A DNA stretch of 64,000 nucleotides, taken from positions 496,001 through 560,000 of the forward strand of contig WHVD01000031.1 of assembly GCA_015178975.1 (NCBI GenBank), given 5' to 3'. Under the pieces are notes generated by a model. That model worked only from the letters and a program-made list of their open reading frames with translations, had not been told where the DNA came from and did not search any database. Below are positions 45,775 through 56,775 of the stretch, in pieces; the stretch's first letter is position 1; the number at the start of each line of letters is the position of its first letter. The DNA is from Hysterangium stoloniferum. Lineage: Eukaryota > Basidiomycota > Agaricomycetes > Hysterangiales > Hysterangiaceae. The translations under genes and the position numbers were made by a program.

Positions 45775-46617
45775 CTAACATGGAAACATGAAATACTGGG
45801 TGTACTGCGCACATGCTATCCAGAAGCTGTAGGTCCAAGAGACTGAACCTACTTGTGCAATAATTTCAAAAGGACCTAAATATTTTTCAGCAAGCTTTTT
45901 TGATGGATGGGTAGTCCTAAAGAATTGAGCTTTGACAAAAACATGGTCACCAATCTTGAAGTTGGGTGGTGGGATCTGGTGTCTGTCCACTGAAAGTTGG
46001 TATTGCTCTTGGGCAGACTTTATTGCAGTCCAGAGTTCCTCGTGGAGCTCATGGAGGTCTGTGGTGAACTCTTGAGTGCGAGCAGAGGCAAGATTTCGTT
46101 CTGGATGTACTGTAATATTTGGATTATATCCTTTATTTGCAAAGAATGGGGAAACACCAGTAGTGGCCGAGGGTGCATTGTTGTAAGCAAATTCTGCAAG
46201 TGGTAGTAAGGATTTCCAATTGTCCTGTTGATAATTGCAATATACACGGAGATATTGTTCCAGTGTCTGGTTGATGCGTTTGGTTTGTCCGTCGCCTTCC
46301 GGGTGATGTCCAGACGTGAGATGTAATTTCATGTCCAAGGATTTCCCGAGGGATCTAAAGAAGTGAGATATGAACTCTGATCCTCGATCGGAAGTTATGT
46401 GGGATGGAACTCCATGCTTGGAAAATACATGGATAATAAAAAGTTCTGCTAACTGCACGGATGTAATTGTATCATGTGTAGGGATGAATATACCTTGTTT
46501 TGAGAATCTGTCGACAACAACTAGAATGGCAGAAAAGCCTTTGGAGTCCAGTAGGTGTTCAATGAAATCCATAGAGATAGAATTCCATGGGTGTTCCAGT
46601 ACCGGGAGTTGTTTCAA
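45775..46617 (-). pseudogene. Gypsy integrase core
   Basis: 280-codon frame with the DDE triad in ISMDFIEHL, ITSDRGSEF and HPEGDGQTKRINQTLEQYL, then GPFEIIAQVGSVSWTYSFW. All three catalytic acids remain. It continues the zinc-binding part at 46636-47046 after a frame break. Confidence 0.9.
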
Positions 46618-46635
46618 AAGGCCGTATGGCTTGTG

Positions 46636-47046
46636 TCAATGAGATTTCGAGTGGGGACAAGTAGTGCAAGATTTACAATAGTGCTTAACAAATCCACGGA
46701 GTCCAGGCCAAGTATATTCTCTTCTAATTAATGATAGACTTTTGTTGTACCCAAAATGTCCTGAGAGTGGATGATCATGTTTGTACTGAAGGATCCTGAG
46801 GCGGAGGCTGGTGGAGTCCAGTACATAGATGCGATTGTCAAGTCTAATGAAACCATGCTGATCAAGAGGCCACCGGGGTTGATCAGGGTCCACGGGATTG
46901 TCAAGGTGAGCTTTAGTAATCAGGTCTAGCAGAATTGCCAATAGAATATCTTGATGTAACTTCTCAATATCCACAATGATAATTCCACGGACAATGGGAT
47001 TGACGAGGAAAGTTGTGTGGGCTAATGCGGTAAGTTGCTGATTCAT
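46636..47046 (-). pseudogene. Gypsy integrase zinc-binding domain
   Basis: HHCC motif visible as HDHPLSGHFGYNKSLS followed by VKHYCKSCTTCPHSKS. Upstream linker LDQHGFIRLDNRIYVLDS is typical of chromoviruses. Confidence 0.88.
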
Positions 47047-47122
47047 GAAAATAGGTTTCAGGTTGTGCGGGTTTACCGTGGCATAGTCATTGCTCCCCTC
47101 TTTAGGATAGATGTCCCATTGT

Positions 47123-47503
47123 CTAGTTAAAGTGTCGGGTTTGCTGCCGAGATGGCTGGGTCGAAAACGGATAATAATATTTGAAGGCAGATAGATATTC
47201 AGACCAGCGGGCCTGCTGACAGGTCAAAAGCTTTGTGGTAGAAAAGTATTCCAGGTTTTTGTGATCTGTTACAATGTCAATCGGAGTTCCCGAGCCTTCC
47301 AAGTAGTGTTGCCATGCTTTGAAAGCTGAAAAAATTGCCAGGAGTTCCTTATAATGAATGTCATAGTTGAGCTCTGCTCTGGTAAAAGTCTGGGACAGAA
47401 AAGCCATGGGGTGGACTTCTCCGTCAGAGTCCTGGATAGACAGAATGGCTCCAAGTGCATAGTCCAAGGGGTCCATTTCGACAATGAGTGGGAAGTCCAG
47501 TTT
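47123..47503 (-). pseudogene. Gypsy RNase H, fused to the 5' LTR
   Basis: VEMDPLDYALGAILSIQDSD, then ELNYDIHYKELLAIFSAF and VTDHKNLEYFSTTKLLT. The catalytic aspartate of the VETDASDYALG type is here MDPLD, one sign of decay. The domain begins at the very edge of the LTR at 47504. Confidence 0.88.
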
Positions 47504-48327
47504 TGTTAGGAGGAATATCCGGTAGGACTTGGCTTCAGCTTATAGGCTGTGCCCTCACTAGATCATGTCATCCAATTTCAGATGGGTGGATGGGAATCCT
47601 GGGGAGTCCGGGCAGGGGTTGTGGTCGAGAGGTCATAGGTCGAGAGGTTGTGAGTGGTGAAAGAGATATGTAGATGCACCAGAGCCCGTGGGCTCTGACT
47701 AGTGCGAGTGGTGTAATTCAAGTAGGGATTAGAGCGGGAAAATGTATTAGATTACTGGGGGGAATCTAAGCCGATTTTCTGACTGGATTATATGTACAAC
47801 ATCTGCCAGTTTAAATAGACCATGGAGTAAATGTCATACCAAATCCAGTAATAACGAAACGAAATGAGCAAAACATAAAACGGGAAATGTAAACACCAAA
47901 TTGGTGTTAGGAATGGGACGGAACGGAGCAGAGTCCGAATAGTGACAAATCATAAACCATATCAGGAAATGGAGCGGGAGCGGAGTCCGAATTGTGACAG
48001 GTCATAAACCATATCGGGAAATGGAGCGGGAGCAGAGTCCGAATTGTGACAGGTCATTTGACTAAAACAGGAATGGGGCTCTGTTAGAGAGATGACGGGT
48101 TTTCTGAGCGAGGTCCGGTGACTGATGCGTGGGACAAGGTTGGACATAGACAGAACAGAGTCCGGTGGGTTTTCTGGTGACTGAAACACAACGTAACAGA
48201 GATGAATGTAGACAAGGCTGATGTATGGAGTCCGGTGGGAATTCCGGTAAACTGATAATGGGTGCATGTAGGGCACAGGTGCGTATAAGTTAGTGCCCAG
48301 AGTCCAGTGGGATTTCCAGTCGTAACA
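47504..48327 (-). mobile_element. 5' LTR (D) of the chromovirus
   Basis: 824 bp. It lacks about 25 bp at the TGTTAGG end relative to LTR A (TGTTAGGAGGAATATCC). The family core is at 47525. A segment near 47950-48060 is tandemly duplicated (CATAAACCATATC...GACAGGTCAT occurs twice). Confidence 0.85.
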
Positions 48328-48332
48328 GTATT

Positions 48333-49256
48333 TCAGTCCACTCTTTTGCCACCCTGTCCCATAATTCATGTACTCCTTTGGGTGGTATGTCATATTGTTG
48401 GAGTTTGGCCTTGAGGTGTTGCCAGAGGTGTTAAATGGGATTTAGATCAGGGGATTGGGCAGGCCACTTCATGGGAATGATGTTATTGTCAGAAAACCAC
48501 TGGACTGCCTTTTTTGAGGTATGTTTTGGATCATTGTCCTGTTAGAAGTACCACTTATCCTCAGCCATCTCCAAACTTTCAATGCTCTCCTCCACTCCCT
48601 CCTCCAAAATCTCACAATACTGCACTGCATCCATGTTCCCCTACACCTCTTTAGCTTCCCAACCCCATTCCAGCCCATACACCCTCAAACAATCAAGTTA
48701 TCCCCCCTCCATGTTTGACAGTTGGTGTGGTGGTCTTGTCTGATACTGGTTCTTCTTGTTGCTTCCAAACATATACCTTCCCATCTGACCTGATCCTATT
48801 GATTTTTGTCTCATCAGTCCACAACACCCTCTTCCAGTCCTCCATAGTCCAATTTTCATGGTATTGGGCAAACTTTAGATGTTGCTGACAATGAGACCCC
48901 TTGAGCATAGAGACTTTCTTCTTTGTTGCTGACCTAAAGCCAGCTTCCTTCAACACATTCCTAACAGTCTGAGGAGTGACAGAGGTAGATATGATGGAAT
49001 TTATGAATTGGGTGGCTTGGACAGCATTGTCAAGCTTCCCAGAGCTGATTTGATGGATAATTGACTGTTTATCATAAGGGGAAAGCTTGGAAGGATGGCC
49101 ACCAAAATGTTTTTCCTTATCCCCCTCTACCTCCCTAGTGATCCTGCCAATAGTACCCTTCCCCAGACCAGTCCTAGCTTGAATTTGATGATGGGAATAC
49201 CCCTCATTGAGGAGAGAAATAACAGAAGAATGCTTTTCAGCAGAGATGGATTTCAT
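48333..49256 (-). pseudogene. Tc1/mariner transposase, second family, inactive
   Basis: N-terminal ORF 49256-48693 has helix-turn-helix features (NEGYSHHQIQARTGLGKGT, GGHPSKLSPYDKQS) and the first catalytic aspartate in LWTDETKINRIRSDG. After a frame break in a G run (near 48697) the reading gives WGCMGWNGVGK and, near the end, WPAQSPDLNPI followed by TAA at 48431-48433. TAA stands exactly where the catalytic glutamate codon belongs. The chromovirus LTR cuts the last 40 or so codons. Confidence 0.87.
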
Positions 49257-49399
49257 AGTGGTGGTAAGGAGTCAAGGAGATGAATGAACAAATTTCAACA
49301 TGCCAAATTGATACAAATAAGGTCACATGACATGATGATTCACATGACCCACTCCTATCTTATACTGGTGTGTAACATTGAAAATCAGAGAAAATAATA

Positions 49400-49613
49400 G
49401 AGGGTCAAAAAACTGCCCCAATCAGTGATTATTTTGTTTGATTTATTGAGCAATGAGTTTTGATTGGAATCACATGATTTCCTAAGTTGGTAGATAGCCA
49501 ACATGTTCTAGTATATCATGTGAATTTTTCAGAATTCTTGCTAATGTCATTCCTTCACACAATATCAATCTTTCTCAAATGCACAAACATTGGGGCAGTT
49601 TTTTGACCCACTG
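49400..49613 (-). repeat. Long terminal repeat of the second Tc1 family
   Basis: 214 bp bounded by GGGTCAAAAAACTGCCCC at the left and its inverse GGGGCAGTTTTTTGACCC plus CACTG at the right. The right 120 bp match, inverted, the last 120 bp of the window (63880-64000), where the same end sits beside a TA. Confidence 0.8.
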
Positions 49614-49629
49614 TCGTTAGTTAAATTCT

Positions 49630-50450
49630 GTAGATAGCCTTGTATGCCCTGAGGAGTGTGGGGGCATTTTCAAGGTCATTGCTATTTAGCCAAGTATCTT
49701 CTTCAGGTCCATATCCTTTCCATCAAACTTGGAAGAGTAATCAATTTTGGTGTTTCTTGTGACCTACTATTGCTTCAACCTCATACTCTTCATCCTGAGT
49801 GTTTAATTCTCTGGGGTTCTCAAGTTGAGTCCTTCATCCAAATTCTTCAGAAGAGAAGTGGTACTTCTTGAGATGCTCTCTGTTGATAACTGGGTGCATC
49901 TGGTATTCAGAAGGATTCTAAGTTGGAAAGCCTGAGGGTTGATCTCTTCTAGGACTTCAAATGGTCCTGTGCACCTTTGGATGAGTTTCCATCCAACCCC
50001 CTTGACTTCAATGAGTTTGAGGGAGTAGATTAATCAAGACATAGTCCCCTTCCTTTATTTCTTCTACTGGTCTCCATTTCTTGTTATACATACAAAGCTG
50101 CGAGCTTGGGTTTCATGGGCCCATGCGATCAAATCCCTGGCCATTTGTTGGTGGTTCTTCAATTCAGTAACCCATCAATCAGCCATAGGGCTATTGGATA
50201 ATTCTCTAGGGACTATAGGGTCATCCCCTCCTAGGTAGCAAGACATTCCCCTGGGTAAGTATCCTATTAGGAGAAAGGCTGGCACATAGTTTGTCAAAGT
50301 GTGCACTGTTGAATTATATGCATGAACCACTATTTGAATCCATTTGGACCATTCTTCTTTTGAAGAGGTGCAGTAAGCTCTCAGCATTTGTTCAATGATG
50401 GCATCAGTATTTTTGGTTTGACCATCAGTCTGTAGGTGATGTGAAGACAA
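49630..50450 (-). pseudogene. Gypsy integrase C-terminal part
   Basis: A 91-codon frame (50450-50175) has HLQTDGQTKNTDAIIEQML, containing the third catalytic residue, and then AYNSTVHTLTNYVPAFLL. Beyond it the reading continues through many stops to the C-terminal GPFEVLEEINPQAFQL region near 49940. The LTR at 50452 cuts the upstream integrase. Confidence 0.75.
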
Positions 50451-50451
50451 T

Positions 50452-51040
50452 TGTTAAGAGCAGAAACTGAGGGATGTCGGTAGACTGACAGGGACCAAAC
50501 GGAAGGACTTGGCTTCAGCTTATGTGCTGTGCCCTCGCAAGTTACCGTCGGGTGTCCTTAAATTTTGGGTGGGCGGAAACGAGTCCTGTCGAGTAAACCT
50601 CTCTGTGAACTACCGATCGGAAACCGAAGGATAAGTTGGGCTGAGGGGTCGGAGACCAAGAGTCAGAGACTGAGAGTCGGAGACTGAGAGTCGGAGACTG
50701 AGAGTCGGAGACTGAGAGTCGGAGACTGAGAGTCGGAGACTGAGAGAGTCGGAGATTAGAGGTTGAAGTCGTAAATGTAGGTTGAATCGTAAATCAGATG
50801 GAGTCGGAATGTGGTGGTCGTGAATAGATAATGGAGTCGGAAAATTAGAGGGGTATCTAAGTTGATCTAAGTTGATCTAAGTTGATATTCTGATTGTTCT
50901 AATAGCTACATTTACAGCGGGTTTATATACGAGTTGTCGGCATCTAGAAACTACTAACTAAGGGAAGAGCAGAAACTCGATTGACAAATAAACTTGACTA
51001 GAAACTGAAAGGTTACGATAAGATCGGAAGCCGAGATTTG
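50452..51040 (-). mobile_element. LTR F, distinct subfamily, truncated
   Basis: Starts TGTTAAGAGCAG, contains the family core GGACTTGGCTTCAGCTTATG at 50505 and then sequence unrelated to LTR A. It includes a 14 bp tandem repeat of GAGTCGGAGACTGA (50648-50752) and three CTAAGTTGAT units near 50860. The other terminus is not found; the sequence changes to GC-rich host-like DNA near 51040. Confidence 0.7.
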
Positions 51041-51075
51041 TGGACTATTCCCTTTTCTTGTAATCCCGCTCTCAG

Positions 51076-51533
51076 CTAACTCCCCATCCCCGTTCTTCCC
51101 TCCTCCCTCCTCACATCCTCCACAAACGCCCTCGTCGACGAATCAAAGCCCATTCCATTGACCTTCATCTCCCGCAAGACACTCTCCACGCCTCTCAGCC
51201 CCTCGTTGTCCCCCGCCGCCGTGCCGAGCCCTTCGATCTCCCACCGCGCGCGCAGGAGCTCGTTATAGGCGGGCGTGGTGCGACCGAAGACGTAGCTTGC
51301 GATACTGCGCTGCTTGGCGTGTCCGAAGAGCGCGAGGGAGGTGGGCGGATTGCGGTGCGAGACGCGCATTTTGTGCATTAGGTAGGTTAGGAGGAGGAGT
51401 AGATTGGTGAGGGAATCGACATTTGTTGGGGCTGGGGCTGAGTTTGTGGTTGTTGTTGTGAGCGAGATTCGGGCTGCTGTTGTGCGTGTGGGGCAGATCC
51501 AGATTGAGGCTGTACGTGTGTCGAAGCCTCACT
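51076..51533 (-). CDS. GC-rich host-like protein, 3' part
   Basis: Open frame of about 150 codons on the minus strand ending at TAG 51076-51078. It includes VDSLTNLLLLLTYLMHKMRV, a hydrophobic run, then SLALFGHAKQRSIASYVFG, LRARWEIEGLGTAAGDNEG and GFDSSTRAFVEDVRREEG. GC content and codon use match the host genes, not the surrounding transposons. No family recognised. Alternative frames over 51387-51569 are Gln/Pro-rich; the upstream exon structure is unresolved. Confidence 0.45.
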
Positions 51534-51599
51534 ATCCGGAGGAGTCGCGGCTGGTTGTGCCTGCTGCAACAGAACCGTCCCCGGCTACAAGTATATATG

Positions 51600-51950
51600 G
51601 GCATATGTGAAACATAGAGTAAAACAGATCATCATAATGAAAGGGGACGTATCAAAGCATAACCAGATGGTATGAGTATATTTTGACAGGGGCATAAACG
51701 AGGTTTGATCGCCATGAAGGTATACATCAGCATCGGTGTTCTGAAGGTTGCCGAAATGATGACTTGATCAATAACTTGGAACATCGATAGACTGTAGTAT
51801 TCTCGGAGACCATTGGGTTGCAATATGGGTTACAACACAGTCGTAACAACAATACTGGGAGTATGCTGCTGTACAGACTTCTTTCCAAAATTTGCAGATC
51901 CGCCTTTTGTCTCAATCACAGATTATTCTCGAAGGTAGTTCAAAAGGAGT
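51600..51950. other. No gene seen
   Basis: May hold the 5' exons of the host-like gene, but no frame is convincing. Confidence 0.35.
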
Positions 51951-53090
51951 GGCTATCTTGTTGACAAATATTTGCACAAATCCTTCCACTGATAAACTCA
52001 AGGAAGTGGATTCACAAATAATGAAGCACATTAGTTTATCAACTGTGATGAAAATTGCAGAATGAGATTCTTCCCCTGAGGGGGGGCAGCCCAGTTATTA
52101 GATCCATTGAGACAACTTCAAAGGGTCTGAGAGGCATGTCTGCAGGTTGAAGTGCTCCTTGTCATGCCATGTGATCAACTTTAATTTTCTGGCATATGTC
52201 ACAACTGTGAGTGTACACTATACAATCCTGTAGCATCCTAGGCCAAAAGAGATGATCTTTCATCAATCTGAAGAATTGCTTTCCTCCCACATGAGCTCCT
52301 TCAAAATGGTTATTGTGTATTAACCTTACAATGGTAGTAGTCATATTGTTGGGTATGCAGATTCAACTTTGACAGTCTGAATCTCTGAAATACAGTAGTT
52401 TACTTCTGCCCATGAAATAATGGGATGGGGTGGCGACTAGATTTGGAGAGGTAGATTCCATAGTATAGTGAACTCTGGATGAAGGGTCCTTCAGGTACCC
52501 CTCATGAAATCCTTTCCCATAGTCCTTGTTAATTTCTAAGAGTAGCTGGGAATTCAAAGTCACAAAGTCCTGTTCTTCCATTTTATCATCTGGGAGAAAA
52601 GATTATAGGCATCCCACTCAGTTTGGTGAACATCCTTTCTTGTTCCAAGAGGTTCCACTAACTCATGTTGGGTGACAAAGATTGCTCTTTTGGCTGGTTT
52701 GTTATCCCAGGGTTTCTCGTTAGTATTCTTGTCAAGAGAGCTCCATGGTTTTGGAGGTAAGTTGTCCCTGATAGGGCTCACAATGTCAGGTATTTGGGGG
52801 AGTCTGGATAGAGGATCTACATTACTGTGAACTCATCCTGCATGATGTAAGATTTTTAATCCAGGGTATGCAGCATATACTGCCCCCCATGTGGCTAGTC
52901 TACGATTAGTATTCTTGTATGACCTGGCCCATTGCAAGGCTGCATGATCCATTATGAGGAGTATATGTTCACCTTCTATAAATGGTTGGAAGTGAACTAA
53001 TCCTTCCTTGGCTGCTAACACTTTGTGTTCCATGGCTGAGTAATTACATTCACCTTTCTTGAGTGTGTGACTCCAGTATGTGATGACATG
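51950..53090 (-). pseudogene. Ty3/gypsy copy K2: RNase H and integrase zinc domain
   Basis: Read right to left: RNase H (VEHVITYWSHTLKKGECNYS, EHKVLAAKEGLVHFQPFIEG, LIMDHAALQWARSY), a linker (MSPIRDNLPPKPWSSLD), then the integrase zinc domain at 52344-52162 (HNNHFEGAHVGGKQFFRLMK, THSCDICQKIK). Frames break between the parts. The integrase core is missing. Confidence 0.82.
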
Positions 53091-54104
53091 TTCAACAGTA
53101 ACATTAGTGTCATCAAACTTGTGATTGTTTGAAGGCAGACCTTGCTTGAGCATAAATTTTGGTGTCCTTTAGATCCTGTAGTGCCATTCTCTGGACCTGC
53201 TGGAGGCGACATCCTAGGGTGAAATTGGAAGTGTCTGTGTACAAATGATAGGGGATGCCACTAATAGGGTGTCCTAAAACTGGAGTGGAACTCAATGCAA
53301 CCTTAATATCTTCAAAAGCTCTGATGTGTTCAGAATCCCAAGTCCAGTGAGTCCCCTTTTTTAAGAGATTAAATATTGGGGAGACTGCCCAAGAGTAGAA
53401 CAGTATATGTATAGGCTGAAAGATATAAGACCATTCTGAGGAAGCACTGTAGCTCTCCTATCTTAGTGGGCTGGGCTAGTTCTAATATAGTGGTGACCTT
53501 TTCCTGGTGGGTTGAGAAACTGAGTCGCAATACTTTATGCCCAAGCAGGATACAGTTGTACCTGACATAACATTGTTTGGGGAAAAGTGTTATGCCCACT
53601 GCAGTGATGGCTTGCAAGACTAGATCCAAATGTTCCAGATTATCATCCCATGTCTTAGAAAAGATCACAATGTCATCTATGCAAACCAGGCAGACAATCC
53701 ATAGATAGGGTGCAAGTACAGCTTGCATAACTCTCTGAAAAATTGAAGGTCCATTCCTTAATCCAAATGGCATTCTCTTAAATTGCCACACTCCTCTGTG
53801 GGATCTGGATTACCAAAAGCTCAATAGTGTCACTGTCCCCAATGAGTTTCCATTACCTTGCCAATCAGAAATAAGGCAAGCCTTATCTGGATCTAACATT
53901 TTGTCTTCTTTTGATGCATTAGCAGGCTTTACCCAACTCAAAATGCTGGAAGAAGACAAACCAGACACTGCCTTGATTACTACTTGAGGTTTCCCATTGC
54001 AGTAGATGATGAATGCTGGGGCTCCCCAATGGTTCGATGACTTCTTGCTGAAACCAGGTGTCCATTTGTTTATCAATGACCTTCCTGTTAGTGGGGGAAG
54101 TTTG
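53091..54104 (-). pseudogene. Ty3/gypsy copy K2: reverse transcriptase
   Basis: 140-codon frame 53791-53369 carries MWQFKRMPFGLRNGPSIFQR and the catalytic box CLVCIDDIVIFSKTW, where the usual YIDD tyrosine is Cys (TAT to TGC needs two changes; K1 keeps Tyr). Upstream frame 54076-53810 has the RT start. About 95 percent like K1 by eye. Confidence 0.85.
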
Positions 54105-54647
54105 TGTTACGACCTGTTCCCGGATGTTTCAATATCTGACTTCCGATCTCCGACTACGGAACATCATAGTTACCGTATCTTCCGCATCCTCCCTTGTTCC
54201 GCATTTGGTAATTTGTCTGTTGACAATTATTCACTCGTTTGTTTGTTATATTCCCATTTCGGAATATTGTCTCCCTAATATGTCTTATTGTATTTCCATT
54301 TTAAGAACACTTCTGTTTCTGTCTTATTATGGTCTTAGTTTGTAGTACAATAACGAGTAGACTTATATTAGTTTCCGCAAATTTGTACTTTACCTTAGAT
54401 CTGATATCAACTTAGTTTCTTATTCCTCCTCCCATCTTTCTGTATGCTCGATATTCGGAACTCCTCGGAACTCTGAATATCCGTATCTTCCATTGTAAGC
54501 CTCACCTCTGAAATTAAGGACTTTGAGTGTTTGCGTAGAGGCGCAGCACATAAGCTGAAGCTGACGTCCTGACCCTATCCGATAGTTCCTGACTTCCCGG
54601 TGGCTTTCTGATAGTTCCGGAATAAGTTCCCGACACGGCACTTAACA
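54105..54647 (+). mobile_element. Solo LTR inserted in K2, perfect target duplication
   Basis: 543 bp, TGTTACGACC...CTTAACA, flanked by GTTTG on both sides (54100-54104, 54648-54652). The empty site is present in K1 at 14083-14100 (GGAAGTTTGGAACATTGG). It carries the family core in diverged form (GCACATAAGCTGAAGCTGAC near 54547). Confidence 0.93.
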
Positions 54648-54652
54648 GTTTG

Positions 54653-55390
54653 GAACATTGGCATTGAGATTGGTTGCATGCCACTCTGTAATGGAATGCT
54701 AACTTTAATGTCCACTTGTCCTAGTCATCTATCTACTCCAAAGGCTTGGATGTTCTTAGTCAGTATTGAACTGAGGTCAGCAGGATTCTCAGGTCCTAGA
54801 TTAACTAATTTTTGAAGATCCTCTGAGCAAGGTTTCTCCATAGTGGTGACTTTAGAGGCTTTAGGCCCCACTGGGTTGAAATCGTCTACTGCCTTTGCTC
54901 AAGGGATGACTTGAATGACCAGGGGTGAAAGATACATTCCTCCTTGATCTTTGAGAGACTCTCGATGAATGGGTGATTTTCATCCCCATTGATTGTATAA
55001 TCTCTTCTTCAGCTGGGGACTTAGGTTTCTGGGCCCACTTGTTGGTGTCATGAATTAATCCAATAGTTTCTCCTCTTCTAATAATCCAGGGTGTTAGGGA
55101 AGGATTCACAAGGGGTATAATAGTCCTTTCTCTAGAGATAGCAGTAGTAGGGGTGGCTAGTATAGTTCCATCCTCATTTTGTAGAACAATCCCTTCAATA
55201 ATCCATTCATCACCTGTAAGGTCTCCGACCTAAACAGGTACTAATCTTGCCAATTCAGGTTCAATGGTGCAGTCCTCTAGAGCTCATGTGACTCTCCCAG
55301 TACACACTCCTTTGTCTGCTTTAGAAGTCAACTCCCATTGTCAAGTTATGGCATCTGGTTTCCACCAAGAAGACATCTGGTCAGAAATGG
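54653..55390 (-). pseudogene. Ty3/gypsy copy K2: protease-to-RT spacer
   Basis: ORF 55109-54861 has NPSLTPWIIRRGETIGLIHD. The rest reads in other frames as in K1. It is continuous through the site where K1 has LTR B. Confidence 0.8.
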
Positions 55391-55765
55391 ATAATCATGT
55401 TGAAAGCAGAAAGAAATTGGACCAGTGGGCTTGCTGTTGGGTCAAAGGTTTAGTGGTTGAAAAGTATTCCAAATTCTTGTGATTGGTAATGACATCAACT
55501 GGAATTGCAGAACCCTTGAGATAGTGCTGCCAATGTTTGAAAGCCATGAAGGTAGCCAAAGGTTCCTTATCATGAACATTGTAATTGAATTCAGAAATTG
55601 AAAAGTGTCCAGGAAAGAAATGCAACCAGGTGAACTTCACCATCAGAATCCTGTATGGAAAGAATTGCAGCAATTGCATAATCAGAAGCATTGGTTTCCA
55701 CAATGATTGGAACATCAGGATCCAGTGAGATAGAATTGGAGTGGAAGTAAGGAGGGTGTTTATAA
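55391..55765 (-). pseudogene. Gypsy RNase H fused to K2
   Basis: Same fragment as 18426-18797 with NVHDKEPLATFMAFKHWQHY and ITNHKNLEYFSTTKPLT. Joined at the same point as in K1. On its right it belongs to the element continuing at 56399. Confidence 0.82.
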
Positions 55766-56398
55766 TTACTATACTCCCAAATATTTACTAATAAAAGTTC
55801 TATTTTTACAAAAATCCATCTTTAAATAGTGATATCTATTCTGAAACAATTATATCATCAAAAAACAACCATTAGAAATAGTTCTCCATATTACATCTTA
55901 TACAACCCATAGTTATTTAACAAATTCCATTGTATATAATTTCCTTCCTTTTACAGATGCCTACTAATACTTTTATTAGTACTTTGTTTTAAAAGTTGTA
56001 ATGTAATTATTTCCATGTAAAATATGTAAAATATTATTGGCAATTTTTCATACCCCAGCTATCTTTATTAAGTAAACTTCCTATATATTCTGGGTATGTT
56101 GAATCAAGTAGAAATCTGTTCAGATTGACAGATCCATTAAAAAGTAATACATATGTATTTAGAGGTGCCAATAATATACATATGCATGGAATGGACTATC
56201 TAAAGGTATCTATTTTTAAAAGTATTAGTGTTTCAAACTACTAATTTTTTTTTTTGTCTACTCATGTCCAGAAAGATTCTTTAGTTTGTAATGTATGAGA
56301 GAGTTTAAAACTTTCAAAAAGTTTTAAAAACCAAATTATGTTTGAATCACATCCCAAATGTTTAAATGACCTCTAGAGTATATTAGAATTTGGTATAC
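55766..56398. mobile_element. AT-rich insertion between RT and RNase H
   Basis: About 630 bp of strongly AT-rich noncoding DNA separating the RT thumb (56399) from the RNase H start (55760) of one gypsy element. Ends are TAATTACTATACTCCCAAA and TTTGGTATACTTAATAG, weakly inverted. An insertion is clear from the interrupted pol; the element type is not. Confidence 0.5.
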
Positions 56399-56671
56399 TT
56401 AATAGTTTTCAGATATCCTCCTAAAAGCATTTTTTAAAGTCTGAAAGGTGGAATGGCATTTGTCATCAAAAACCCATGGTTGAGATTTATGGGTAAGCTG
56501 AGTGAGCAGTATTGTAATATCTGAATAGTCCTGAATAAATTGACAGTAGAAATTTGTGAAGCCTAAAAATGACTGGATATCCTTGACTTTCCATGGTTCG
56601 GGCCAATCACAGACAACTTGAACTTTAGTTTCATCCATATGGAGACCATCAGGTCTGACAATGAAACTCAA
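56399..56671 (-). pseudogene. Gypsy RT thumb/connection fragment
   Basis: IVRPDGLHMDETKVQVVCDW and VKDIQSFLGFTNFYCQFIQD followed by the usual short segment before RNase H (LLTQLTHKSQPWVFDDKC). The RT palm with the catalytic aspartates is missing between here and the protease, a deletion of several hundred bases. Confidence 0.85.
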
Positions 56672-56775
56672 TTTTTAATTTGTAAGGCTTATGTGGTGCA
56701 AGCTGGTCAGCATTTTGCTTAATGAAAATATCCCTGAAATCACGGTATTTTTGGGAACTCCCTCCAGGTTGGCTT

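Larger units (their letters stand above)
43282..48327 (-). mobile_element. Internally deleted chromovirus with two LTRs
   Basis: 5046 bp. LTRs 43282-44100 and 47504-48327 are the same family and orientation. Flanks GTATA (43277-43281) and GTATT (48328-48332) make a 5 bp target duplication with one mismatch. On the minus strand the order is 5' LTR, RNase H, integrase zinc domain, integrase core, chromodomain, antisense gene, polypurine tract, 3' LTR. Gag, protease and RT are gone, and the 5' LTR is fused directly to RNase H without a primer-binding site. Confidence 0.75.

Noticed and set aside
47499-48332. LTR D as an independent solo LTR
   Set aside because: Its own flanks (AGTTT/GTATT) do not match, while the outer flanks of LTR C and D do (GTATA/GTATT), so they are better read as the two LTRs of one element.
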